Below, piece by piece: positions 45,473-54,378 of a DNA stretch of 62,991 nt (its first letter is position 1; each line of letters opens with the position of its first letter). Position numbers and translations under genes: made by a program. The stretch lies in contig DUDS01000011.1 of NCBI GenBank assembly GCA_004769085.1, positions 1-62,991 of the forward strand, in the 5' to 3' direction. Origin of the DNA: Candidatus Melainabacteria bacterium SSGW_16 (lineage in GTDB: Bacteria; Cyanobacteriota; Vampirovibrionia; 2-02-FULL-35-15). Under the pieces are notes generated by a model, which did not search any database, was not told the DNA's origin, and saw only the letters and a program-made list of their open reading frames with translations.

Positions 45473-46246
45473 TTAACAGTATCCTTCTTTTGCAAGAAGT
45501 TGTCTTACTTTTTCAAGCGCATCCTGAATCATATGAGAGACCCGTGAAGGTGTCACACCAAGCCAGGTTGCTATATCATTTCCTCTTTTACCCTCATAAA
45601 ATCTAAGCTCAATAACCTGTTTATGTTTTGCCGGAAGCTGATCAATTGCTTTTTTTACTGCAGATTTCAATTCTAAAAGCTCAAGTCTTGCAAGCTCATC
45701 TGAAGTCATTTGTTCTTTTGTGACTGTTTCATGTGAAAAGTCTTCCAGATACAGAATAGTTTCGAACATTTTTTCTTTGGCTTCATCAGGAGTATATTCA
45801 TGAACATCTTCTTCATTTACAATTTCTTTAGGATATTCATCACTACCAGAATCAGAATCCTTACTTTTTGCCTGAGTTTGTTTTACACCGTACCAGTTAT
45901 ACTTTGAGCGAAGTTCATCTTTAATAGCCCATTTCACTGCCTGGGCAATATAGCTTGAGTTATAGGTTTTATTGTTTTTTGTAACATCATGAAGAAGCTT
46001 GTTAACAGTTAAAAGTCCAATATTAATAAGCTCACTATATTCTGCCAGATATGATGGAATTGTCCTATATTCTTTTTTTACAACCATTTCCACGATAGGA
46101 AGAAACTGTTTTAGTATTTCTTCACTTGTACCTGTATTTGAATCAATAAAAAGATCTCTCGTTGAAACAGGAGGCTTTTCCTTACCTGCTTCTGAAGCCA
46201 TCAGACTATCTTGTCTTTTTTTTAACTTATTTTCACTTGTATTCAT
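45473..46246 (-). CDS. Sigma-70 family factor, FliA/WhiG-like
   Basis: 257 residues. Region 2 lies at about 40-115 (LPIVEMVVKKEY, ELINIGLLTVNKLL, AQAVKWAIKDELRSKYNWYG) and region 4 at about 190-255 (LPAKHKQVIELRFYEGKRGN, then the helix-turn-helix IATWLGVTPSRVSHM). Region 1.1 is absent and the linker is acidic and long. Position next to flhB and an unknown protein supports a motility/export sigma factor; sigma-28 identity is probable but not proven. Confidence 0.75.
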   Translation of the reverse strand: MNTSENKLKKRQDSLMASEAGKEKPPVSTRDLFIDSNTGTSEEILKQFLPIVEMVVKKEYRTIPSYLAEYSELINIGLLTVNKLLHDVTKNNKTYNSSYIAQAVKWAIKDELRSKYNWYGVKQTQAKSKDSDSGSDEYPKEIVNEEDVHEYTPDEAKEKMFETILYLEDFSHETVTKEQMTSDELARLELLELKSAVKKAIDQLPAKHKQVIELRFYEGKRGNDIATWLGVTPSRVSHMIQDALEKVRQLLAKEGYC

Positions 46247-46482
46247 GAGCTTTCTTCAAAATACAGTTTTATATCAATTTAGTCAACAATATATGCATTT
46301 AAAATACATTTAGCTGCTACTAATCATTATCTATGTACTAAACAAATACTCCCATTAATTATATTTTCCCTCGCAAATTATTTATTTACTAATTTACTTT
46401 ACTCCTTTAATAGTTTTCCCTCTTTAAACACTTTTATCGTGGTTAAGATAAGAAATGGTTAAATATACTGATTCCCAGCATA

Positions 46483-47562
46483 TTACTTGAATTGCTCCTT
46501 CCCGCGCAATTGATAAACAAATATCAGTATCTCTGCTATAGCTCTGTAGAGTTCAGGCGGAATCTCCTGGTTAACCCTCACCAGTCGAAACAGGGCTCTT
46601 GCAAGCGGCACATTCTCAACAACTGCTATTCCATGCTCTTCTGCAATCGCAATTATTTGTTCTGCAATAAGTTCACCGCCTTTGGCAAGCACTCTAGGAG
46701 CCTGGTTCATTTGCGGATCATATTTCAGGGCCATTGCAATGTGATCAGGATTTTTTACCACAAAGTCAGCTTCTTTAACCTGTGCCATCATCTGTCCATA
46801 GGCAACCTGCTGCTGTTTTTGTCTTCTTAAGGACTTAATTAAAGGATCACCTTCTGTTTGTTTAAATTCATCCTTTAGTTCCTTAAATGTCATTTTCTGA
46901 TCATTCATATATTTCCATCTCTGAAAGAGATAATCAAGAATCGATATTACAAGTAAAAATATAATGCTCTTAACTGCAAAGTCAAAAAATACTTTCCCGA
47001 AAATTGCAATGCTTCCGAATTTATTTCCAACCTCAATTAGTCCAAGAAGTTCAGGCATAAATTTCTCAAGGCTAAGAAATGCAATGTAACCAAGCACTCC
47101 AACCTTAAAAATAGATTTAACCAGCTCAAATAAAGAGCGAACATTAAATATTATTTTCTTAAATCCTTCAAACGGATTAAGTTTTTCAAGCTGAAATTTC
47201 ATTGTCTCTGTAGTAAAAATAGGACCTACCTGAAAAAACTCAGTAGTTATTGCAGTAAAAAGGAGTGCCAAAAGTAAAGGCAGAACTATCATTATGATGC
47301 AATACCAGGTGATATAAAAAAGATATCCACCACCAATTACAGATAAGGACTTATTAGGTATTTGACTGTAGACTCCATTAAATAATTTTGCAAAGTTTTC
47401 CCATATGTACCCGGCATTATAGTAAATAAGCAGAAACCCAACAATGAAAGTCAAAAGCTGGGTTAAATCCTTGCTCTTGAAAACTTGTCCTTTTTTATGT
47501 GCTTCTCTTAGTTTGTGTGGTGTTGCATCAAACTGCTTATCACCAACATCTTGTTCTGCCAT
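46483..47562 (-). CDS. flhB: FlhB/EscU-type export apparatus switch protein
   Basis: 359 residues. The N-terminus GDKQFDATPHKLREAHKKGQ is typical of FlhB. Four membrane segments lie at about 35-52, 80-108, 152-170 and 193-212. The linker and cytoplasmic domain follow. The autocleavage motif, NPTH in most relatives, reads NPDH (Asn271-Pro-Asp-His274), keeping Asn-Pro. The following AMALKYDP is conserved. No other export genes (flhA, fliPQR) are adjacent, so the flagellar genes are scattered. Could also be an injectisome-type SctU; the neighbouring sigma-28-like gene favours flagella. Confidence 0.85.
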   Translation of the reverse strand: MAEQDVGDKQFDATPHKLREAHKKGQVFKSKDLTQLLTFIVGFLLIYYNAGYIWENFAKLFNGVYSQIPNKSLSVIGGGYLFYITWYCIIMIVLPLLLALLFTAITTEFFQVGPIFTTETMKFQLEKLNPFEGFKKIIFNVRSLFELVKSIFKVGVLGYIAFLSLEKFMPELLGLIEVGNKFGSIAIFGKVFFDFAVKSIIFLLVISILDYLFQRWKYMNDQKMTFKELKDEFKQTEGDPLIKSLRRQKQQQVAYGQMMAQVKEADFVVKNPDHIAMALKYDPQMNQAPRVLAKGGELIAEQIIAIAEEHGIAVVENVPLARALFRLVRVNQEIPPELYRAIAEILIFVYQLRGKEQFK

Positions 47563-47859
47563 GATGTTTCAGGATTTAAAAAACCAAAATAATGATTTCA
47601 CCTCCTCTGATATTTCTCATTCCATAAGTTAACTAAAAGAAAGATAGCATTTGGTTAAATCGTAAAGAATTTAACCAATGGTTAACCACACAGATAGCGT
47701 AGTAGTTTTTTTCTATTTTTATCTGTGATTATATTTATTTTTCCCTTCTGTAAAGCAAATAAATTAATTAAAAGCCAGACTTCAGGGTTATACCTAAAAT
47801 TTCTCTAAGATTCTTGACTCTTTACCTGTTCTTAGTATTATTCACTAAACTGTACGGCT
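47563..47859. other. Divergent intergenic region
   Basis: About 300 bp without a gene. On the minus strand GAGGAGGTG lies about 40 nt ahead of the flhB start, too far to serve it; the ATG itself has only a weak site. No clear sigma-28 promoter is visible. Confidence 0.5.
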
Positions 47860-47898
47860 ATAAGGAGTTGGGTCCTCTTACATACTCCTTATATTTTT
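47860..47898 (+). terminator. Terminator-like hairpin just before a start codon
   Basis: ATAAGGAGT (47860-47868) pairs with ACTCCTTAT (47884-47892), then TTTTTT. It ends 7 bp before the ATG at 47906 and no upstream gene on this strand needs it. It contains AAGGAGT, an anti-SD target, so it may act as an attenuator. Confidence 0.65.
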
Positions 47899-47905
47899 TA
47901 AAATT

Positions 47906-48412
47906 ATGCCAATAAACGGTTACAATCCAACACTAAATAATCTTCTGGCACTAGCAGCAATGAAGGCCAAAGCCATTGATGCTACACCTGAAAATGAAAA
48001 AACAGAAAACAGGCCAGCTGAAGAAACAACAACAGCAAAAGATACACAAGCCACGAAACCAGCCCCACAAAAAGCTCCTGCAACTACTGCAGACATAATC
48101 TTAAATGCAATATTCAGAACAGCTGACGCAGGTGGAAGAGCAGGTACAATTTTTACAGAAGAATTATTTACACAAGGGAAAGAAGCTGCACAAAAAGAAG
48201 AAGCAAATCTAACACCAAGCCAGACACAATTAGTCAACCTTGCAACATCAGCAACAACTCAGGCAGTTCGTCAGGGTATTAGCATTGCAACAGCAACTGC
48301 AGTAGCAAAAATTATAGAAGATTTGTATAAAAACAATCCGAATTTTGATGGTGATGCTGTAGAAGTAGCAGCGCTTGTTGTACAGGACTTCATGGGGAGT
48401 ATGCAAACATAG
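47906..48412 (+). CDS. Unknown Ala-rich protein
   Basis: 168 residues. Residues 1-65 are Ala/Thr/Pro/Glu-rich and likely disordered; 65-168 are helical (TADIILNAIFRTAD, SATTQAVRQGISIATATAV). There is no signal peptide. It is followed after 9 bp by a small helical protein, together probably an operon. The neighbourhood of flhB suggests a motility role, but nothing in the sequence shows it. Confidence 0.5.
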   Translation: MPINGYNPTLNNLLALAAMKAKAIDATPENEKTENRPAEETTTAKDTQATKPAPQKAPATTADIILNAIFRTADAGGRAGTIFTEELFTQGKEAAQKEEANLTPSQTQLVNLATSATTQAVRQGISIATATAVAKIIEDLYKNNPNFDGDAVEVAALVVQDFMGSMQT

Positions 48413-48421
48413 TTTATTATC

Positions 48422-48712
48422 ATGTCAAAACTTTTAAAACATTATTCAAAAAATGATAAGGCACTAAAGGTTCTAAAAAGTCCTGAAAAACTGAGACAGG
48501 TTTTGTTCATTATTCAGGAAGCCACAGACAAGTATATGGAAGATGCAAAAAAGAAACTTTCAGATCCAAGAAGATCCATCCAGGAAAAAGCACAGGATTC
48601 TCTGGACATAGCACAGGCAATTATAAGAGCAGAAAAGAAACTAAGAGAACTTGAATTATATAATGTGGTTGGTTTAAAGAGCAGAGGAATGTCAGTAATT
48701 ATTGATGTATAA
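48422..48712 (+). CDS. Small helical protein
   Basis: 96 residues, mostly charged helix (LFIIQEATDKYMEDAKKKL, then SIQEKAQDSLDIAQAIIRAE). Coiled coil is likely. It overlaps the end of convergent rsmA by 14 bp. Family not recognised. Confidence 0.55.
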   Translation: MSKLLKHYSKNDKALKVLKSPEKLRQVLFIIQEATDKYMEDAKKKLSDPRRSIQEKAQDSLDIAQAIIRAEKKLRELELYNVVGLKSRGMSVIIDV

Positions 48713-49502
48713 AAGCATCTGCTAAAGCAATATAGTCCTTCATTCTAAGATTTTCAGCCCGTAAATTCAAATCAAATTCAAGATTTTTAAATATACTTAT
48801 AGCCTTTTCCTTACTACTAAATAATTTACTAAGTCCATTAACCAGTTTTTTTCTTCTTTGCTGAAATCCGGTTCTAATAATACTTTTTAGCACAGCAGGA
48901 TTTTCAATCTCAGGCAATTTGTCCCTGATAACAAACTGAACAAATGCAGAGTCAACTTTTGGTTTTGGAAAGAAACAACCTGAAGGAACTTTAAATAATA
49001 TTTTTGGCTCTGAGAAATACTGAACAAGTAAAGTTAAAGGGCTATAAGCTTTAGTATCAGGCTTTGCAACTACTCGTTCTGCAACCTCATATTGAAGCAT
49101 TAAAAACACATCCTGCAGAGAAGATAAATGGGGTGCCGGCTTGTCTATTTCCCCAAATATTTTAAGTAAAATCAGAGAGGTAATATTATAAGGTATATTA
49201 CCAACAATCTTAAATGATTCATGAATTAGTTTTTTGAAATCCAGATCTAAAATATTCGTTTCAACAACCTGAACATTTGTTATAGAATTTTTCTTAAGAT
49301 TATCTCTTAGCTGCTTTAGAATACTTCTTTCAAGCTCTACAGCAAATATTTTTTTCGCCTGTTCAGCAAGACACAAAGTAAGCAAACCACTACCTGCACC
49401 TATTTCAAGCACAACATCAGATTTTTTTAAACCAATTATATTAACAATCTTTTTTAAGTGATTTTTATCGGTAAGAAGATTCTGTCCAAATCGTTTTTTC
49501 AT
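48699..49502 (-). CDS. rsmA: 16S rRNA dimethyladenosine transferase RsmA (KsgA)
   Basis: 267 residues, the usual length. It dimethylates two adjacent adenines near the 3' end of 16S rRNA. FGQNLLTDKNHLKKIV opens the protein, SAM motif I is LEIGAGSGLLT, the acidic ribose-binding strand is VELER, and the catalytic motif NIPYN is intact. The C-terminal helical domain starts near 190. First in a tight run with the glutaredoxin and rpmE genes (8-13 bp gaps). Confidence 0.95.
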   Translation of the reverse strand: MKKRFGQNLLTDKNHLKKIVNIIGLKKSDVVLEIGAGSGLLTLCLAEQAKKIFAVELERSILKQLRDNLKKNSITNVQVVETNILDLDFKKLIHESFKIVGNIPYNITSLILLKIFGEIDKPAPHLSSLQDVFLMLQYEVAERVVAKPDTKAYSPLTLLVQYFSEPKILFKVPSGCFFPKPKVDSAFVQFVIRDKLPEIENPAVLKSIIRTGFQQRRKKLVNGLSKLFSSKEKAISIFKNLEFDLNLRAENLRMKDYIALADAFIHQ

Positions 49503-49510
49503 TTAAATAT

Positions 49511-49780
49511 TTATGTTTCAAAGACAAGATTATCTAATTCACCTTTTGAATCAAGTGCATGAGTATCGTCACAGCCACCTATATGTTTGTCATTAATAAA
49601 AACCTGTGGAACTGTTTTTCTTCCTGAGGCTCGAGTTGACATTTTATCCCTAGCTGCTTCGTCTCCATCTATTTTGTACTGTATATATTTAATCCCTTTA
49701 GTGTTAAAAAGCTGAAGAGTTCTCTGGCAATAGGGACAGTGATCCCAGGTATAAATTTCAACTTTTGCTTTCTGTTCCAC
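49511..49780 (-). CDS. grxC: Glutaredoxin (GrxC type)
   Basis: 89 residues. Dithiol active site C15-P-Y-C18, cis-Pro region KTVPQVFI and GGCDD for glutathione binding. It reduces disulphides with glutathione. It lies between rsmA and rpmE in a compact run. Confidence 0.9.
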   Translation of the reverse strand: MEQKAKVEIYTWDHCPYCQRTLQLFNTKGIKYIQYKIDGDEAARDKMSTRASGRKTVPQVFINDKHIGGCDDTHALDSKGELDNLVFET

Positions 49781-49793
49781 TTAAAAGAAAATT

Positions 49794-49994
49794 TTATTTT
49801 TTCTTATAACGTTTCTGAAACCTGTCAACGCGTCCTTCAGCATCAATAATTTTCTGGTTTCCTGTGTAAAACGGGTGACACGCACTGCATATTTCCACCC
49901 TGATGTCAGGCTTGGTAGAACCAATTTCAATTTCATTACCACAGATACAAGTGGCTACTACACGATGATATTGTGGATGTATTCCTTCCTTCAT
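49794..49994 (-). CDS. rpmE: 50S ribosomal protein L31
   Basis: 66 residues. Starts [10 protein letters not shown] and has HPFYTG, both typical of L31. Four Cys (16, 18, 36, 39) make it the zinc-binding form. It is the first gene of the rpmE-grxC-rsmA run. The TCTCC-free upstream region shows no L31 autoregulatory site. Confidence 0.95.
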   Translation of the reverse strand: MKEGIHPQYHRVVATCICGNEIEIGSTKPDIRVEICSACHPFYTGNQKIIDAEGRVDRFQKRYKKK

Positions 49995-50058
49995 AAGGGT
50001 TTTTATAATAGCTAAATATTTTTAAATGGTCAATAGTGTATAACCTATTTATATTTTA

Positions 50059-51180
50059 TTAATGACTACTTACAGGTAGTTTTTCACCCTGTTCTTTTAT
50101 CATATTGTCTATTTCCTGAAGTAAAGCATCAAGAAGTTCTTTTTCAGGTAATACTTTAAAGACTTCACCTTTTTTATAAATTACACCTTTGCCATTCCCG
50201 CCAGCTATTCCTATATCTGCTGCTTTTGATTCGCCGGGACCATTCACCACACAGCCCATCACTGCAACTGTAATTGGCATTTTCAGATTTTTAAGTTTTT
50301 CTTCTACAGTTTTTGCCATTTCTTCAAAACCATTCAGCTCCATCCTTCCACAGCTTGGACAACTCACAAGGTTCAATCCTTCATTTTTTAAGCCAAGAGA
50401 TTTAAGGATAGCTTTTGCTATTTCAATTTCATTTACAGGATCTCCTGTTAGTGAAACCCTGATAGTATCACCTATACCTTCTGATAAAAGCGCACCAATT
50501 CCAACTGCTGATTTTATTGAACCACCTTTTGGAGTACCTGCTTCTGTAACACCCAGATGTAATGGGTAATCTACTTTCTCAGCCATAAGGCGATACGCTT
50601 CAAGCATTACCGGAACATCAGAAGCCTTAAGTGAAATTTTAATTAGATCATGGTTTAAATCTTCAAGAATTTTTATATGCTCAAGAGCGCTTGCTACCAT
50701 AGCTTCATGAACCCTGTCAGCACCATAAGCTGAACCCCACTTTGCATCCAGGGAGCCGGCATTTACACCAATACGAATCGGGATTTTTCTTTCCCTTGCA
50801 GCATTAACTACTTCTTTTACCCTGTTATTATCACCAATATTTCCAGGGTTTAGCCTAAGTCCATCTACTCCCTGTTTAATTGCTTCAAGAGCAAGCCTCC
50901 AGTCAAAGTGAATATCAGAAATTACAGGCAATGGTGACTGCTTTTTAATTTCACCTAGCTTAGAAGCTGCTTCCTTATCTGGCACTGCTACACGAACAAT
51001 TTCACAGCCTGCTTCTTTTAATTCATTTATCTGATGTAAAGTAGATTTAACATCTCTGGTATCAGTAGTAGTCATGGACTGAATAACTACAGGTGAATCA
51101 CCACCAATCGGCACATTACCAATATAAAGTTTTTTTGATTTTCTTCTCTTATATTTTGGATTACTTACAAGAAATGTCAT
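50059..51180 (-). CDS. ispG: 4-hydroxy-3-methylbut-2-enyl diphosphate synthase IspG
   Basis: 373 residues, the standard bacterial length. It converts 2-C-methyl-erythritol cyclodiphosphate to HMBPP in the MEP isoprenoid pathway. The N-terminal TIM barrel starts with GGDSPVVIQSMTTTDTRD; the C-terminal domain carries the 4Fe-4S ligands in LVSCPSCGR and GCVVNGPGE. No other MEP gene is adjacent. Confidence 0.97.
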   Translation of the reverse strand: MTFLVSNPKYKRRKSKKLYIGNVPIGGDSPVVIQSMTTTDTRDVKSTLHQINELKEAGCEIVRVAVPDKEAASKLGEIKKQSPLPVISDIHFDWRLALEAIKQGVDGLRLNPGNIGDNNRVKEVVNAARERKIPIRIGVNAGSLDAKWGSAYGADRVHEAMVASALEHIKILEDLNHDLIKISLKASDVPVMLEAYRLMAEKVDYPLHLGVTEAGTPKGGSIKSAVGIGALLSEGIGDTIRVSLTGDPVNEIEIAKAILKSLGLKNEGLNLVSCPSCGRMELNGFEEMAKTVEEKLKNLKMPITVAVMGCVVNGPGESKAADIGIAGGNGKGVIYKKGEVFKVLPEKELLDALLQEIDNMIKEQGEKLPVSSH

Positions 51181-51205
51181 ATTGAAAATTATACCGTAAC
51201 TAGGG

Positions 51206-53008
51206 CTACTGCTTTAAAGTCTTTAAATATGCCATCCTGTCTTTTGCATCTTTTACATAAGAACCAGCAGGTGCAGCCTGAATGTATTTTTGATAATTTT
51301 CAATTGCAGTTTTATTAACATGTTTTTCCTCATATAAAGCACCAAGGAAAAAATATGCATCAGACTGACCTTTAGAATCAAGCTGCAATGCTTTCTGGTA
51401 AGACTGTATAGCAAGATCACTTTGATTATTTGCCTGATACGCTGTAGCAAGATTAAAGTGAGTCTGTGCATCATCCGGGATCAATTCAAGTGCTTTCAGG
51501 TAATCAGCTATAGCACCAGCATTATCTCCTGAAGATTGTTTATTTATGGCACCTTGAATAATTGGATTAGCAATTTCAATTTTTACAGCTTTTACTGCAG
51601 TTATATAAGCCTGGTTTGTCTTATCAAGCGCAGATGCTTTTTCATATTCTTTTTGTGCATTACTAAAATCACCTGATGCCTGATATGCTGTACCAAGGTT
51701 ATAGTGAAGGGACGGATCATCCGGGGTTACAGAAAGGGCTGCAAGATATGACGTGACTGCTTCCTGGTAATTACCAGCATTTTGTAGTTCAAGTGCTCTG
51801 TCTGTAAGCTCTTTTACTTTCTTATCGTTTGATTGTTTTGTAAGAATCTCTATTGCGGTTTTAGCCTTTTCGTAGTTTGGATCCAAAGCTAAAGTCTTTT
51901 TGTAGGCCTTACCAGCGTATTCATAGTCACCTTTTGCCTGAAAAGCTGTTCCAATATTGTAATGAAGCTTGGAATCTTTTGGTGTAATTTCAAGAGCTTT
52001 TATATACTGGTTTATAGCTTCGTCAAATTTACTCTCTGATTGAAGTTTTAACGCTGCATCAAGAAAACCGGATGCCTGAGCTTTTAATCTGTCAGCCTTT
52101 AATGACTCAAGACCTTTTAAGGCAGACTGGTTTTCAGGATCAAGCTTTAAAGCCTGATTATATTCTTCTTCTGAATTTATAAAATCTTTTTTAAGCTGAA
52201 GTGCGGTAGCCAGTCCTATATGATTTTCAGGAACAAGCGGAGCAAGTCTTACTGCTTCATTCCAGCCTCTCATATTTGCAGTAATTGCTTCCTGTGACTC
52301 TGGCTCAAGCTGGATTGCCTTTCTGTAATTTTCAATAGCGCCTACTATATCTTTTAATGCAAGCAGACTGTCACCAACTTTTATGTGGGCTCTTGCTGTT
52401 TCTTTTATCTGGAGTGCTTTATTATAATATTCATTTGCTTTATTTATGTCATTTGTTTGCTGTCCTCCCCTGAGATACAAAATATAATATATGTCTCCAA
52501 TACTTATAAGCAAAGAAGGCTCAGGTGCTTTTGAAAGATTTAAAGCCTTCTGATATTCAATAAGGGCATGCTCAAAATTTGCTTCTGTACGAAGTTTATC
52601 TCCCAGTTGCGCTCTTGCCTGCGGATCGGTAGCCTTTACACCACGCTGTTTAAGTACATCATTGAGGTTTGCATCTGCAGTAGAATTTTTAAAATCATAG
52701 TATATTGCCTGCCTGAATTCTTTTGTAGCTTTTTCATAGTCAGTTCTGTCAAATAAATATTTGCCATAATTATTATGAATAATGCTAAGATTTTCCCTTA
52801 CAAGAACGTTATTTGGCTCTATTGAAACGGCTTCTTCAAGAATTTTTATTGCTCCTGTATAGTCTTTTTTGTTATGAAGATCAACTCCTTCTCTAACAAG
52901 TCTTACAACGTCGGGATTTGCTGAACCTAAATTATCTTGAGAGTATAAAGGCCTAGAAAAACATATTAAAAAGCAAAACAACAAAAATAATGTATAATTT
53001 CTATTCAT
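51206..53008 (-). CDS. Exported TPR-repeat protein
   Basis: 600 residues. Signal peptide 1-23 (hydrophobic Leu/Phe core, PLYS-Q). The rest is about a dozen tetratricopeptide repeats (for example YRKAIQLEPESQEA, YKKTLALDPNYEKA, YQKALQLDSKGQS), which form a superhelical protein-binding scaffold. The mature protein should be periplasmic or on the outer face. It is 25 bp from ispG on the same strand, likely co-transcribed without a functional link. Confidence 0.85.
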   Translation of the reverse strand: MNRNYTLFLLFCFLICFSRPLYSQDNLGSANPDVVRLVREGVDLHNKKDYTGAIKILEEAVSIEPNNVLVRENLSIIHNNYGKYLFDRTDYEKATKEFRQAIYYDFKNSTADANLNDVLKQRGVKATDPQARAQLGDKLRTEANFEHALIEYQKALNLSKAPEPSLLISIGDIYYILYLRGGQQTNDINKANEYYNKALQIKETARAHIKVGDSLLALKDIVGAIENYRKAIQLEPESQEAITANMRGWNEAVRLAPLVPENHIGLATALQLKKDFINSEEEYNQALKLDPENQSALKGLESLKADRLKAQASGFLDAALKLQSESKFDEAINQYIKALEITPKDSKLHYNIGTAFQAKGDYEYAGKAYKKTLALDPNYEKAKTAIEILTKQSNDKKVKELTDRALELQNAGNYQEAVTSYLAALSVTPDDPSLHYNLGTAYQASGDFSNAQKEYEKASALDKTNQAYITAVKAVKIEIANPIIQGAINKQSSGDNAGAIADYLKALELIPDDAQTHFNLATAYQANNQSDLAIQSYQKALQLDSKGQSDAYFFLGALYEEKHVNKTAIENYQKYIQAAPAGSYVKDAKDRMAYLKTLKQ

Positions 53009-53073
53009 TACAACTTTATTTTATATTGATATTGAGAAAAAGGAATTCATTTACATTTAATTAACCTAATCAT

Positions 53074-53286
53074 ATGGGACTTTTATACGACTTAATATTT
53101 GGTGTATTTATTCTTACAGCTCTGGCTGCAACACTCGGGAACTTTTTAGACAAGAAATTCCATACTTCTCCGTTTCTTGCCATTGCTTTTGGAATACTTG
53201 CTATTATCCTGGGGCTTGCTAGGCTTGTAATAAAGTCCAACCAAATCTATAAAGAAGAAACCAAAAAAAATAATGGCAAAAAATAA
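53074..53286 (+). CDS. AtpZ-like small membrane protein
   Basis: 70 residues, two membrane segments (about 5-25 and 35-55). Position directly before an AtpI-like gene and ATP synthase subunit a matches AtpZ/AtpI-associated small proteins. It overlaps the next gene by 14 bp. Confidence 0.6.
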   Translation: MGLLYDLIFGVFILTALAATLGNFLDKKFHTSPFLAIAFGILAIILGLARLVIKSNQIYKEETKKNNGKK

Positions 53287-53632
53287 TTATTCAAATGTAT
53301 TAAACAGAATCTCATTTCTACAATTGCTGATTTTAATCTTTGCAAGCTTAATAGTTCATTTGGTATATAAAGCTAATGCAATAACTTTTTCTTTACTAAT
53401 AACCGGGGTAACATCATTTTTATATACACAGCTTATAAAGATAGGCATTTACAACAAATATTTTGGACTGTTTGGATTCCCTCTCAGACTAATAATGCTT
53501 GCACCTCCCTGTGCAATACTTGTTCACAAATTACATTCAGACCTGATAGCATTATTTCTTGGTTTTCTTGTGTGTCAGGTGATTTATATAGTTAATATCT
53601 GGCAATATTCAAAATCAACTGTAACTAATTAA
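53273..53632 (+). CDS. AtpI-like ATP synthase accessory protein
   Basis: 119 residues with four hydrophobic segments (about 14-32, 36-55, 66-85, 88-110). AtpI-type proteins assist c-ring assembly. Identification rests mainly on size, topology and the adjacent atpB. Confidence 0.6.
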   Translation: MAKNNYSNVLNRISFLQLLILIFASLIVHLVYKANAITFSLLITGVTSFLYTQLIKIGIYNKYFGLFGFPLRLIMLAPPCAILVHKLHSDLIALFLGFLVCQVIYIVNIWQYSKSTVTN

Positions 53633-53645
53633 ATAAAAGAGAAAA

Positions 53646-54377
53646 ATGTCATCTTCACTTGGTGTTCATATAACCAGCGAAATACTTGGACAAAAAGTAC
53701 ATTTTGACACGTTGTGTTATTCATGGGGGATAATGGGCGCTCTTCTTTTTGGATCATTTATCCTCAGTAGAAACTTAAAAGTAGATGGTTATTCAGCCAG
53801 ACAAACAATTCTCGAGACTGTCTGGCAGTTGATAAATGGATTAACATCCACACAAATCCCACATGGGAAGGGTAAAGGATTTACACCTCTTATAGGTGGA
53901 ATATTTATTTTCACGTTATTTGCATACTGGCTAGGACTTATGCCATGGAGGGTTGGAGAAATATTTTCATGGTGGCCAAAACTTGATAACGGTATTCACT
54001 GGGAAGGATCGTCACCTGCAGCAGATATAAATGTAACAGGAGGAATGGCATTAATTGCACTTCTGACTTATATGCTTGCCGGAATTAAAGCAGGCGGAAT
54101 GGGTTATATCATTAACTACTTTAAGCCTCTTGGTTTTGTCGAATGGCTGGATCTGCTTGTAAGACCACTAACATTATCACTCCGGCTTTTTGCAAATGCT
54201 ATTGCAGGAGAAGTGCTTGTAATGTCCATCCTTGGTCTGGTTGCACTTATACTTCCAATGTTTGCACTTGCATTTGAACTTTTTGTAGGACTTATTCAGG
54301 CACTTGTTTTTTCACTACTAACTACAGTTTACATAGGAACTGCAATGGCTCATTCAGAACACGTTTCAGAACATTAG
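53646..54377 (+). CDS. atpB: F0F1 ATP synthase subunit a
   Basis: 243 residues. Proton-channel subunit of Fo. The essential Arg is in LSLRLFANAIAGE (about 176), followed by the conserved Gln/Glu helix ELFVGLIQALVFSLL. Five or six membrane segments. Genes for subunits c, b, delta, alpha should follow in the usual order but do not; the next gene is convergent and unrelated. Confidence 0.95.
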   Translation: MSSSLGVHITSEILGQKVHFDTLCYSWGIMGALLFGSFILSRNLKVDGYSARQTILETVWQLINGLTSTQIPHGKGKGFTPLIGGIFIFTLFAYWLGLMPWRVGEIFSWWPKLDNGIHWEGSSPAADINVTGGMALIALLTYMLAGIKAGGMGYIINYFKPLGFVEWLDLLVRPLTLSLRLFANAIAGEVLVMSILGLVALILPMFALAFELFVGLIQALVFSLLTTVYIGTAMAHSEHVSEH

Positions 54378-54378
54378 G

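Noticed and set aside
47594..47640. Short peptide frames at the distant AGGAGGTG ahead of flhB
   Set aside because: The frames are 3-14 codons long, have poor start spacing and show no conserved feature.
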